Below, in pieces: positions 43,733-52,375 of a DNA stretch of 64,000 bases; positions within the stretch are counted from its first letter, which is position 1, and the number at the start of each line of letters is the position of its first letter. The position numbers and the translations under genes are program-made. Location: the NCBI GenBank assembly GCA_013388545.1, contig JACAFB010000008.1, forward strand, positions 100,266 through 164,265, given 5' to 3'. Below the pieces are notes generated by a model. It saw only the letters and a program-made list of their open reading frames with translations, ran no database searches and was not told the origin of the DNA. Origin of the DNA: Ignavibacteriaceae bacterium (lineage in GTDB: Bacteria > Bacteroidota > Ignavibacteria > Ignavibacteriales > Ignavibacteriaceae).

Positions 43733-45007
43733 ATGGATAATTACTTTTACAGGTGCTTTGAATGCAGACGGGAATTTCCTTCAAAAGATATCGAAGGAAA
43801 TTTAGTTTATCTTTGCCCCTTCTGCGGTTCAGCAGATAAAAATTTTCCGCTAAAAGGTGTTCTTCTTATTGAATATGATTATTCTTCCCTGAAAAAAAAA
43901 CTTAATAGAAAAAGCTTTTTAGAATTTCAACCCGGAGAATTCTGGAAATATCCTCAGCTCTGGCCGTTGAAATTTACCCATGCATCGTACAACGAACCTT
44001 TCGATGGAATTCATATTTCGGATTTGCAAAAAATACACCTTAATAAAAACCCCTTGCTTAGCCTACGCTATGAAGGAAAGGATATCCAAATATTTGATGA
44101 TACGAAAAACCCAACCTACTCTTTCAAGGATCGGGCGTCAATAATTGTTGCGTTAAAAGCTGTTCAGAAAAAAATTAATTCAATTTCTGCTGCTTCAACA
44201 GGAAACGCCGGTTCCTCACTTGCAGGTATTTGTGCAAGCCTTGGATTGACTTCGCGCATCTTTGTCCCGGAAAGTATTCCCGAACCTAAACGAATTCAGA
44301 TACAGGCATTTTCAGGAGAAATCTATCTTGTTAAAAGTGACTATGATGCTGCATTTGATTTATGTCTTGAAATATCTAAAAGAAAAAACTGGTTCAACCG
44401 GAATACTGCGTACAATCCTTTAACAATCGAAGGGAAAAAATCTGCTGCATTTGATATTTTTATATCATCGGGAGGTTCGGTACCGGATTTAATTTTTATT
44501 CCTGTTGGTGATGGTGTAATTTATTCGGGAATTTTCAAAGGTTTCAAAGAACTTTTTGATCTCGGATTCATCGAAAAATTACCCGTACTAATTGCGGTGC
44601 AGGCTAAAGGCAGCAATGCAATGATCAGATTTCTTAAATCGAAAGTATTTGAGTTTAAAAAACCGAAAACAGTTGCCGACAGCATAAGTGCAGGTGCTCC
44701 TCGGAATTTATTTATGGCTTCTAAATTTGCTAATGAATGCGGAGGCTTCGGTATTGAGGTCACTGACATTGAAATTTTGGAAGCACAAAAAGAATCAGCT
44801 CAACAGTTTGGCTTACTTGTAGAACCTTCGTGTGCTTCAACACTTGCAGCGTATAAAAAATTACTTTTTTCAGAGAAGATTGAGAAACATCAAAAAGTAT
44901 TGCTATTGTTTACTGGCAGTGGATTGAAAGATATAAAAAGTCTTATGAACTGGAATCCTGCAGCCATCTCAAAAACACCTGAGGATTGGCTTGAGGCTTT
45001 AAGCTGA
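43733..45007 (+). CDS. Threonine synthase-like PLP enzyme with N-terminal zinc ribbon
   Basis: The 424-residue protein opens with a zinc ribbon (C8, C11, C28, C31). A fold-type-II PLP domain follows with the likely PLP Lys K132 in NPTYSFKDRAS, AASTGNAGSSLAG as the substrate-phosphate loop, and PVGDGVIYSGIFKG as the glycine-rich PLP-phosphate loop. This is threonine-synthase-like, but the gene sits 3 nt after ygeW. In the known purine set, a PLP enzyme (YgeX) breaks 2,3-diaminopropionate into pyruvate and ammonia; this protein is not YgeX by sequence but is well placed to do a similar beta-elimination. True threonine synthase remains possible. Confidence 0.8.
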   Translation: MDNYFYRCFECRREFPSKDIEGNLVYLCPFCGSADKNFPLKGVLLIEYDYSSLKKKLNRKSFLEFQPGEFWKYPQLWPLKFTHASYNEPFDGIHISDLQKIHLNKNPLLSLRYEGKDIQIFDDTKNPTYSFKDRASIIVALKAVQKKINSISAASTGNAGSSLAGICASLGLTSRIFVPESIPEPKRIQIQAFSGEIYLVKSDYDAAFDLCLEISKRKNWFNRNTAYNPLTIEGKKSAAFDIFISSGGSVPDLIFIPVGDGVIYSGIFKGFKELFDLGFIEKLPVLIAVQAKGSNAMIRFLKSKVFEFKKPKTVADSISAGAPRNLFMASKFANECGGFGIEVTDIEILEAQKESAQQFGLLVEPSCASTLAAYKKLLFSEKIEKHQKVLLLFTGSGLKDIKSLMNWNPAAISKTPEDWLEALS

Positions 45008-45033
45008 TTCTAGATTCTGAGTTGATTAGAAAA

Positions 45034-46554
45034 TTAATCCCTGCCCGGTCTTTCTGCATCACCGCCGTGACAATCAGTGCAAAGATGATCTTCAATTGAT
45101 TTACCTAAATTATCATTTGGATGTTTGAACTTCAGTCCCGACAAATCGGTTTGGTTTATTCCCTTACTATCAGTTTGCGAGATAATGAGGTGACAGCTAT
45201 TACAGTCCTTTGAAATTAGTTTTCCATCTTCGCTAACGTGATTACCGTCGTGGCATCTGAAGCAACCGGGAGTATAAACGTGAGAAATGTTATCGGGGAA
45301 ATGTTTCCAATCAGCATTCATATAAGGAAAATAATTTCGGGCATAAATTTTCTTTACAACTTCAGTTGCTGATTTTATCTGGTCCCCCTTTGTCTTATAT
45401 AGTTCCGGGTAATTAGATTGATAAAAGTCGGAAATTTTTTGTTCTATTCCTTCTAAGGCTTGTTTTTTAGTTTCATACTTATCCTCAAGTACTTCTACTG
45501 AAATGCTTTTAATGTAGGGGAGAGATTTGTCAATGATATTTTTTGAAAGCAATTCATTAATTGATTTGTCAGGCTGATGATAAATATGAGATGGACGATT
45601 GTGGCAGTCAATGCAATCCATAACTCTTAAATTTTCCCGGTTTAAATTCTTATCGTCAAATTGTAATCTCTTATCACGGAAAATAGTTTCTTTGCCATCT
45701 TTTGAAGTTACTTTTACCCATGGAATCTCGAGTCTTCTTTCATCTGTGTAAATGTATGAAATAATATTATCCGGGTTTACATGCCAGTGGATTCCTTCAA
45801 TTGAACCAAGCTCACTTTTCCCGCCACCAATCTTAACAAGCATACTTAATTTTGAACTTGTATTATTTTCATCTGATAAAAAGTAAGTGTGATCAACCTT
45901 CTTTTCGTTATAAAAATGAGATGGTGTATGACACTGCTCGCAGGTGCCTTCTGCAGGTCTTAATTCTTTAACAGGAGTTGGAATAGGTCGGGAATATTTG
46001 TTAAACAATACTGAATAAACCTGATAGGCTCCGGAAAATTTTGATTTAACATACCAGCTGGTCCCCGAGCCAATATGACAACCCACACATCCAACTCTGG
46101 AGTGAGGAGAATCCTTATAAGCCGTATATTCAGGTTCCATAACTTCGTGGCATACGGTGCCGCAAAACTTGTCTGTTTCAGTGTATTCGTAAGCTTTATA
46201 ACTTCCAAAAGCAGAAAATAAAAGAAGTACTATCGTTCCGACTGAAAATGTTAAAAATGCAGCTCTTTTTTTCGAGTTATTAAGATCAATTACGGGGAAA
46301 CGTTGTTCCCTGATTTTTCCTTTACGTTCACGTCTCCTCTCACGAAGAACCCCATAAGCAATTAAAATTAGTCCGATGATTAAAATGGTTGGAATGATGA
46401 TATACGTAAGAATGCCCATATACGTGTTTTCTTCGGTAGAGAAGAAATCGAGTATGAATAGAAAAATTATTAAGCCAAAACTTAATATTGCAATCCCTGC
46501 CCCAGCCATGGTTACCGGATTATAAATCTGCTTTGGAAATATTTCTTTCTTCAT
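45034..46554 (-). CDS. Membrane-anchored multiheme cytochrome c (NapC/NirT-like start)
   Basis: The 506-residue protein has two membrane segments (about residues 15-35 and 44-68), then a third at about 92-115, followed by a periplasmic haem domain. Six CxxCH motifs are visible (CVGCH, CEQCH, CIDCH, CFRCH, CNSCH, CTDCH). One CGTVCH has three residues between the Cys and is probably a non-standard c-type haem site equivalent to the first haem of NapC/NirT proteins. The protein may take electrons from menaquinol and pass them to the cytochromes encoded just upstream. It starts with ATG at 46554 and lies 148 nt after the 13-haem gene in transcription order. Confidence 0.83.
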   Translation of the reverse strand: MKKEIFPKQIYNPVTMAGAGIAILSFGLIIFLFILDFFSTEENTYMGILTYIIIPTILIIGLILIAYGVLRERRRERKGKIREQRFPVIDLNNSKKRAAFLTFSVGTIVLLLFSAFGSYKAYEYTETDKFCGTVCHEVMEPEYTAYKDSPHSRVGCVGCHIGSGTSWYVKSKFSGAYQVYSVLFNKYSRPIPTPVKELRPAEGTCEQCHTPSHFYNEKKVDHTYFLSDENNTSSKLSMLVKIGGGKSELGSIEGIHWHVNPDNIISYIYTDERRLEIPWVKVTSKDGKETIFRDKRLQFDDKNLNRENLRVMDCIDCHNRPSHIYHQPDKSINELLSKNIIDKSLPYIKSISVEVLEDKYETKKQALEGIEQKISDFYQSNYPELYKTKGDQIKSATEVVKKIYARNYFPYMNADWKHFPDNISHVYTPGCFRCHDGNHVSEDGKLISKDCNSCHLIISQTDSKGINQTDLSGLKFKHPNDNLGKSIEDHLCTDCHGGDAERPGRD

Positions 46555-46702
46555 TGGGTTTTCTTCAAACGAGTTGTTGTCGGAAATAAATAATTTACCT
46601 TAAACTCATTATTAGGGTACTAATGCTTGATTTCAATATAAGAAATTTAATCAATTAAAAAATAGTTCAGCCCGACAGGTTGATTTCAGAGACCTGTAAA
46701 AA

Positions 46703-48871
46703 CTATTCCGCGGATTGCTGATTAGTGTCTTCCTCTGCCTTCATCTGGGCTTTCTTTATTCTCTCTAACTCCAATGGATGTTCTTCTGCCATTTCTTCTT
46801 CAGAGATTGTTCCTTTAAGCCAGGCCATACTCATTGGATAAATATCCGGATTAAATATTACAAAATAGAAGTGCCAGATTACAATTGCTAAGAATGCCAA
46901 CCAGGCTTCATAGTAATGAATAGTTCGTGCTATATCCCACTCCAGTTTTGAAAATACACCGATGTAATCTGTGTAAATCCACATCAGCAGCCCAGTGAGC
47001 GACATAACAATAGTTCCCCAGACCAAAGCCCAATATTCTGCTTTTTCAACATAACTAAAGCGGTCTAATTTAGGTTTCTGCTTTGAAAGGCCAAGATTAT
47101 ATCTTGCAATTCCGAGAGCGTCAGTCAGATCTTTGAATTTTGGGAAGAGGTCTTTGACTAATTCACGCCCTCGTTTTGTAAATGTTATGTAGTAGATATG
47201 ATACAAGCTGACAGCAATCATTATTATTGCTGCAATTCTGTGGATCCAGCTTCGATATTCAACCGCGTCATGCCAGATATCTCTGATATGACTGACCCAC
47301 CAGGACTCAGGATAGCGAAGCATAAATCCTGTTACTACTAAAACAATAAAACTTATTGCCATCGTTGCGTGCTGAATTCTTTCGTTAACTGTCATCCTTA
47401 AATACAATGAATGGCCATGCTCTTCGCTGCGAATTTTACCAAGCTGTTTCAGCTTCTTGATTTTTGCTTTCTTCAAAAGATCGATCAGGTTATGTACAAA
47501 CATTCCTCCAAGTATTGAAAATAACAGAAAGATATAAGTCGTTGAAATCCAGTAGAGGATTGGTTCATCTTCTTCCTCGAGAGTTACATGAATGCTTCCT
47601 TTTGTAAATGTTTCATTTGCACCCGGATGACAGGTTCCGCAGGTTTTTACAAGGTTAGCTTTATGTATTGTTGATGTAGGATCACTTGAAGGTTTAATAT
47701 TGTGTACCCCGTGACAACTTCCGCAGTTTGCAACAGAAGCTGAACCTCCGGTAAGTGCCAAACCGTGATATGATTCTGAAAAAGTTTTGTATCGGTTTGC
47801 AGACAGGCCATATTTCTCAGTCAGCTTAACTGAAGAGTGACAGGGTGAGCAAATATCTCTGGAAACATTTTCAAATGCAACAGGCGAATTGGGATCATCA
47901 GTTTTCAGAATATTATGTTCACCGTGGCAATTTGTACAGGATGGTGCATCACCGTTTCCTTTTGCAACAAACTCTCCATGTATGCTTTCATTAAATTCTT
48001 TCCTGATTTCAGCGTGACATTTGCCGCATGTGTTAGGAATGTTTAATCTGTAAACAGATGACTTTGAATCGGTTCCCTTTATGATCATATGTGATTCATG
48101 ACAGTCAATACAGTTTGCGGCATCTCCGTTAATCTTTGTATGCAGCTCATATCCATGGACACTGTTTTGATAAGCTTTAATAAATCCGGCAGAAGGTGTT
48201 GATCTTTTTCTGACATCTTCGTTATCATAATGGCAAGATAGACACAGCCTTTCCTGCGATTTTTTCATTTCAATTTTGTTATCAGGGAAAGCCGATTTTG
48301 TAATTGGAGATTTATGGCACGTTAAGCAATTGGGAGAATTTTTATCACCTTTGTTGAATGCTGCAAAATGATTTGACTGAAGGTAATGTTCAGTTGATTC
48401 TTTGTGGCAATTCCCGCAGCTGACAACCAGGTTTTTACTATTCCATTTGCTTTGCGGGTTTTTCATAGAACTTACATCGTGAATACCGTGACAAGTTTTG
48501 CAGCTTGTTTCCGGTTTCTTTCCATAACCTTTGGTTTTAATTATTTGTGGATGAAATGAATGTTTTAATAAGCTTTTCTGATGACAGTTGATGCAGTTAA
48601 CTTCTTTAATGTTTTCGTTATGCGGTAAAGCTTCGGGATCAAAATCTTTATGGCAGGAAACGCAATTTAATTTTGCATGTGCTGAATTATTATGAATTTT
48701 TTCATCCACAAACAGAGAAATTTCTTTTCCATTCTTCTCCATTGTTAATGAATTATCGCTGTGGCACATTAAACAATCTTCATTCGACTGAGCTTTAAGA
48801 GCTGAAGTCAGAATGAAGATTGTTAACAAAATGGAGGTAAATAAAACTGATTTCAATAAAGTCTTGTTCAT
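46703..48871 (-). CDS. Thirteen-haem cytochrome c fused to a b-type cytochrome membrane domain
   Basis: The 722-residue protein has a signal peptide (MNKTLLKSVLFTSILLTIFI). A periplasmic region follows with thirteen CxxCH sites: CLMCH, CVSCH, CINCH, CKTCH, CGNCH, CLTCH, CLSCH, CIDCH, CGKCH, CTNCH, CSPCH, CGSCH and CGTCH. From about residue 430 there are five hydrophobic segments with conserved His (ERIQHATMAISFIVL, RSWIHRIAAIIMIAVSLYHI, IHYYEAWLAFLAIVIWHFYF), as in cytochrome b561 or formate-dehydrogenase gamma subunits. The design suggests a quinone-linked haem b module joined to a periplasmic haem wire. The electron acceptor is unknown. It shares a transcription unit with the genes on either side. 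Confidence 0.88.
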   Translation of the reverse strand: MNKTLLKSVLFTSILLTIFILTSALKAQSNEDCLMCHSDNSLTMEKNGKEISLFVDEKIHNNSAHAKLNCVSCHKDFDPEALPHNENIKEVNCINCHQKSLLKHSFHPQIIKTKGYGKKPETSCKTCHGIHDVSSMKNPQSKWNSKNLVVSCGNCHKESTEHYLQSNHFAAFNKGDKNSPNCLTCHKSPITKSAFPDNKIEMKKSQERLCLSCHYDNEDVRKRSTPSAGFIKAYQNSVHGYELHTKINGDAANCIDCHESHMIIKGTDSKSSVYRLNIPNTCGKCHAEIRKEFNESIHGEFVAKGNGDAPSCTNCHGEHNILKTDDPNSPVAFENVSRDICSPCHSSVKLTEKYGLSANRYKTFSESYHGLALTGGSASVANCGSCHGVHNIKPSSDPTSTIHKANLVKTCGTCHPGANETFTKGSIHVTLEEEDEPILYWISTTYIFLLFSILGGMFVHNLIDLLKKAKIKKLKQLGKIRSEEHGHSLYLRMTVNERIQHATMAISFIVLVVTGFMLRYPESWWVSHIRDIWHDAVEYRSWIHRIAAIIMIAVSLYHIYYITFTKRGRELVKDLFPKFKDLTDALGIARYNLGLSKQKPKLDRFSYVEKAEYWALVWGTIVMSLTGLLMWIYTDYIGVFSKLEWDIARTIHYYEAWLAFLAIVIWHFYFVIFNPDIYPMSMAWLKGTISEEEMAEEHPLELERIKKAQMKAEEDTNQQSAE

Positions 48872-48917
48872 AAATATTACTGCTGATTTTGATTCCTTAT
48901 TGTTTTCAGATAACTGA

Positions 48918-49274
48918 TTATTCTTTTATTACCTCGCTCGGGGTTTTTAAAGTTTCAAGCCAGCGAACGATTTCATCAAGTTCTTCTTCAGTACCTTTGA
49001 ATGCTGTTTTATGCTCCTTATCATTAATCTTTTGCTCTTTTTTAAGATACTGTTTCAATAGCTCAATTGTTTTTCCTTCGCCAGTATTTGATAAATCAGC
49101 AGCATCTTTTTTTGGTGATTTAATATTCTGAGAAGAAACACTATGGCACATCGTACATTTTTTATCGATGAACAACTGTTTGCCCCCATTATTTGTCTGC
49201 CCAATGGAGTAAACAAAACCATAAAGAATTACGATTGACAAAATAAACAAAACAAATATTAACAGGTTTTTCAT
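48918..49274 (-). CDS. Small monohaem cytochrome c
   Basis: The 118-residue protein has an N-terminal membrane anchor or signal (LIFVLFILSIVILYGFVYSI) and a single haem site in DKKCTMCHSVSS. The pattern TEEELDEIVRWLETLKTP at the end is typical of small class I cytochromes, although the axial Met is not certain. It is the first gene of the minus-strand cytochrome cluster and 46 nt before the 13-haem protein, so it may be a soluble or tethered electron carrier for that complex. Confidence 0.85.
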   Translation of the reverse strand: MKNLLIFVLFILSIVILYGFVYSIGQTNNGGKQLFIDKKCTMCHSVSSQNIKSPKKDAADLSNTGEGKTIELLKQYLKKEQKINDKEHKTAFKGTEEELDEIVRWLETLKTPSEVIKE

Positions 49275-49481
49275 TTGATACTCGAATAAATTGATTTTTT
49301 GTCATTATTCTTAACAAACAGAATACCATCCAAATATTGATTAAAAAATGAAAATTAGCACAATTTTAGACCTGTTTTTCTCAGTGATGGGAACAGAAAA
49401 TTTGTCAATTCGCAATGATTAGAAAATCATTATGACTATCGGCGTTGTAGTGAATTTAACTTAACGCATCCGTTGATATGA
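49275..49481. other. Intergenic region with small AT-rich hairpin
   Basis: AATGATT-AGAA-AATCATT forms a 7-bp stem at 49414-49431. The promoter of the cytochrome cluster should lie in this 207-nt gap, but no consensus box was clear. Confidence 0.35.
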
Positions 49482-50342
49482 TTAAAATTTCAAGCCATAC
49501 CAAATAATTCCGGGATAAACTTTCACAGCAGGTGCGGGCAGATGATATTTATTGATTATTGACTTCAGAAGTTTTAATATGTCGGAGTCGCCTGGCAGTG
49601 ATTCAATATTCCAATCGATACCTATAAAAAATTCGTGATTTGCCCTTCCAGAATTGTCCAATCCTTTAACACTATGTCCGACTGCAAGATTAATGAATCT
49701 TGTAAAAAAATTTTGATATTCATCCGGAAACAGATTGCAGAGATTAATAGTCATCCAGTGATATGTACTTTCATAGTCATCAAAAATATAATTGTGAGAT
49801 CCCGCTTCGAATCTTTGAGATTTTTCAAAGCTTATCTTAAAATTTACATTTTGGAAAAAATCGCATTGATCTTGAAGAAGTGGATAAAGAGTTCCTAAAG
49901 TGTTAGCACCAAAATCACCCCAGCTAAATCCCCATTTTTTTGAAAACCCGTCTTTTATCTCAGTGTAAGTTTGATAAGCTGCAGATAAAATTGTTGAATA
50001 TAACCTGCTGTCTTTATGTCCGATTCCTGAATATTTAAGTGTTTGATAATAAATATCGGCAATTGCATAACTAAAAAAGAAATGCCCGACCTTGTCAGCA
50101 CCCAGAGAATATTTCCAGTCATTGTTCCACTCGAAATGGAATTCACTTTTTTCACCTTTCCACCAGATATGATTCTGAATTGCGTGAACATAAGTGAAAG
50201 CTCCAAGAGTCACGCCGCCGATAATACCGAGCTTTAATCCGTCAATTCGCGAAGAGTCACTTTCAGTGTAGTTATTAAGAATCTGAGCGCTGATCTGAAA
50301 ATGAAATAATAATCCGAAAGCTAAAATGAAAGCCGTTTTCAT
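49482..50342 (-). CDS. DUF2279 domain-containing exported protein (YfiM-like)
   Basis: The 286-residue protein has a signal peptide (to about FQISAQ) and the family core WKYSLGADKVGHFFFSYAI, then YQTYTEIKDGFSKKWGFSWG with DFGANTLG. The family is found in envelope proteins of Bacteroidota and Proteobacteria with unknown function. The C-terminal half is aromatic and beta-rich, which suggests an outer-membrane or periplasmic place. The stop is 207 nt upstream of the cytochrome cluster on the same strand; co-transcription is unlikely. Confidence 0.8.
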   Translation of the reverse strand: MKTAFILAFGLLFHFQISAQILNNYTESDSSRIDGLKLGIIGGVTLGAFTYVHAIQNHIWWKGEKSEFHFEWNNDWKYSLGADKVGHFFFSYAIADIYYQTLKYSGIGHKDSRLYSTILSAAYQTYTEIKDGFSKKWGFSWGDFGANTLGTLYPLLQDQCDFFQNVNFKISFEKSQRFEAGSHNYIFDDYESTYHWMTINLCNLFPDEYQNFFTRFINLAVGHSVKGLDNSGRANHEFFIGIDWNIESLPGDSDILKLLKSIINKYHLPAPAVKVYPGIIWYGLKF

Positions 50343-50425
50343 TTAAAGAGTTTGAATCTGTTGATGGAATATTAAAAAATATTCTTAACAAATTAAATGA
50401 AACACAGAAAGTAAAGCCGCAAATT

Positions 50426-50797
50426 TTAGTGTAGCATCAGAGCTGGCAGTTTTAATGAAACTTCGCTCAAATCGAATGGTTTGTAGAAGATTGTACTGAT
50501 GTATTTCCTGATTTTAGATTCAAAATCTATAATCTGGTTATTGAAAACATAAGTCATAATTATTGGAAAATTTTCATTCTCCACTCTTAGTTCTTTAACA
50601 AGTTTTTCAATCGTTTCACTTGGTTCCGAATCCATTATAAGCATATCAAAATGGCTCGAAGAAACAATTGACTTTAAGATTTCAAGATCGGTTGTTGTAG
50701 TTACTTTATAATTATCCTGCAGGTACATTAACAAGCTGTAACAGAGACTAAAATCAGGACTGTAGAATAAAATATTCTTGGTTTTTAAATGAGCCAT
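50426..50797 (-). CDS. Orphan, divergent response-regulator receiver domain
   Basis: The 123-residue protein is about the size of one receiver domain. It begins NILFYSPDFSLCYSLLMYL, has the phospho-acceptor candidate Asp in LIMDSEP, a Thr at IIMTYVF and the invariant-like Lys in FYKPFDLSE. The usual pair of acidic residues before helix 1 is reduced to one Asp (YSPD). There is no output domain. It lies 212 nt downstream of the NtrC-type regulator on the same strand and might modulate that system, or act on a flagellum-free motility or polar partner; this is inference. Confidence 0.72.
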   Translation of the reverse strand: MAHLKTKNILFYSPDFSLCYSLLMYLQDNYKVTTTTDLEILKSIVSSSHFDMLIMDSEPSETIEKLVKELRVENENFPIIMTYVFNNQIIDFESKIRKYISTIFYKPFDLSEVSLKLPALMLH

Positions 50798-51009
50798 TAT
50801 TCAAAGCAATGAATGATTGAAAAAATTATTGCTTTAATCCTACTCCATTTATGTGCCAATCAGGATTAGGGAATAATGATTTATAAATTACCAGTAATAC
50901 TGAAAATGTTTTGCTATTTGAAGAGAAAAGTGAAGAAGGTTTCTCTTTTATGGTAAAAAGCTAATTACAGTATTTTAACAAATGAGAAACAGCATTGCTT
51001 TGATAATAA

Positions 51010-52365
51010 TTATGCTTTTATATCCAGCTCTTTTAATTTTCTATAAAGAGTTGAGAGCCCAACTTTCAGTTGTTCTGCGGTAGTTTCTTTATTAAAGTCG
51101 TTTTTTTCAAGTGCTTTCAGAATAAATTCCCGTTCAAATTTTCTGACTGAGTCATCCAGCGAAAAACCATTTGAAATCTCGGTTTCATCCACGAAGATTC
51201 TTAAACTTGAAGGAAGATCATTAACAGTTATAAACTCATCGCGGCAAAAAATAACTGCTCGTTCTATAATGTTCTCAAGTTCGCGAACTTCGCCTTTCCA
51301 TTCATAAGCAAGCAGAGCTCTCATTGCTGCCGGGTCTATTCCCTTGATATTCTTTTTCATTTCTTTTCTGTATTTGTCAAGAAAATGATCGGCTAATAAT
51401 GGAATATCTTCTTCTCTCTCTTTGAGGGATGGAATATTTATTTCGATTACATTCAACCTGTAGTATAAATCTTCTCTGAATTTGCCGTTTTTAACCTCTT
51501 CTTTCAAATCTCGGTTTGTTGAAGAAAGGAACCTTACATCGACAGGGAATGAGGAGGTCATTCCAACCGGCGTATATTCTTTTTCCTGAATTACGCGTAA
51601 TAGTTTTACCTGCAGCAAAAGTGGCATATCACTGATTTCATCGAGAAAAAGTGTTCCACCGTCTGCAGCCTTAATAAATCCCTCTTTATCAGTAATTGCG
51701 CCGGTGAAAGCTCCTTTTTTATGGCCGAATAATTCACTTTCAATCAGGTTTTCAGAAATTGCACCGCAATTAACAGCAACAAAAGGTTTGTTTTTTCTCT
51801 GACTTTTAAAGTGTAATGCCCGTGCAACAAGTTCTTTACCGGTTCCGCTTTTTCCACTTATCAAAACTGTAGAATCGGTTTCCGCAACTGCTTCAATCAT
51901 CTCATATACTTTTTTGATTGCATTGCTTTTCCCCACAATATTTTCATAGTCAAAATTTCTCTGCAGCTCTTTTCTTAATATTGAATTTTCGACAAGAAGA
52001 TTCCGGAGCTCAAATAATCTTTTAACTTTAAGAAGCAATTCCTCGAACTCAACCGGTTTCAGGATATAATCGCTTGCTCCAAAACGTAATGCCGAAATTG
52101 CAGTTTCAAGTGAGCCATAAGCAGTAATGATTATAACAGATGTTTGTGCATTAAGCAGCCTGATTTTTTCAAGAAGTTCGGCTCCTTTCATCACGGGCAT
52201 TTCCAGGTCGGTTATAACCAGGTCGAAATTTTCATTCATGAATTTTTCTAAGGCAACTTTGCCATTTTCTGCCTCGTCAACATCATAACCTTCATTTTTC
52301 AGAATGTAAGAAATAGATTCTCTGATAATGTTTTCATCATCAACAACAAGAATTCTTTGAGCCAT
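51010..52365 (-). CDS. Sigma-54-dependent response regulator (NtrC family)
   Basis: The 451-residue protein has a receiver domain (phospho-Asp in [10 protein letters not shown], near residue 53) and an AAA+ domain with Walker A GKSGTGKE, the sigma-54 contact motif GAFTGA and Walker [10 protein letters not shown]. The arginine finger region [11 protein letters not shown] and a C-terminal Fis-type helix-turn-helix ([19 protein letters not shown]) complete it. It activates sigma-54 promoters when phosphorylated. The partner is the histidine kinase 10 nt upstream in the same transcription unit. Target genes cannot be read from this window; no clear -24/-12 promoter was found. Confidence 0.94.
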   Translation of the reverse strand: MAQRILVVDDENIIRESISYILKNEGYDVDEAENGKVALEKFMNENFDLVITDLEMPVMKGAELLEKIRLLNAQTSVIIITAYGSLETAISALRFGASDYILKPVEFEELLLKVKRLFELRNLLVENSILRKELQRNFDYENIVGKSNAIKKVYEMIEAVAETDSTVLISGKSGTGKELVARALHFKSQRKNKPFVAVNCGAISENLIESELFGHKKGAFTGAITDKEGFIKAADGGTLFLDEISDMPLLLQVKLLRVIQEKEYTPVGMTSSFPVDVRFLSSTNRDLKEEVKNGKFREDLYYRLNVIEINIPSLKEREEDIPLLADHFLDKYRKEMKKNIKGIDPAAMRALLAYEWKGEVRELENIIERAVIFCRDEFITVNDLPSSLRIFVDETEISNGFSLDDSVRKFEREFILKALEKNDFNKETTAEQLKVGLSTLYRKLKELDIKA

Positions 52366-52375
52366 CAGTTCCTCA

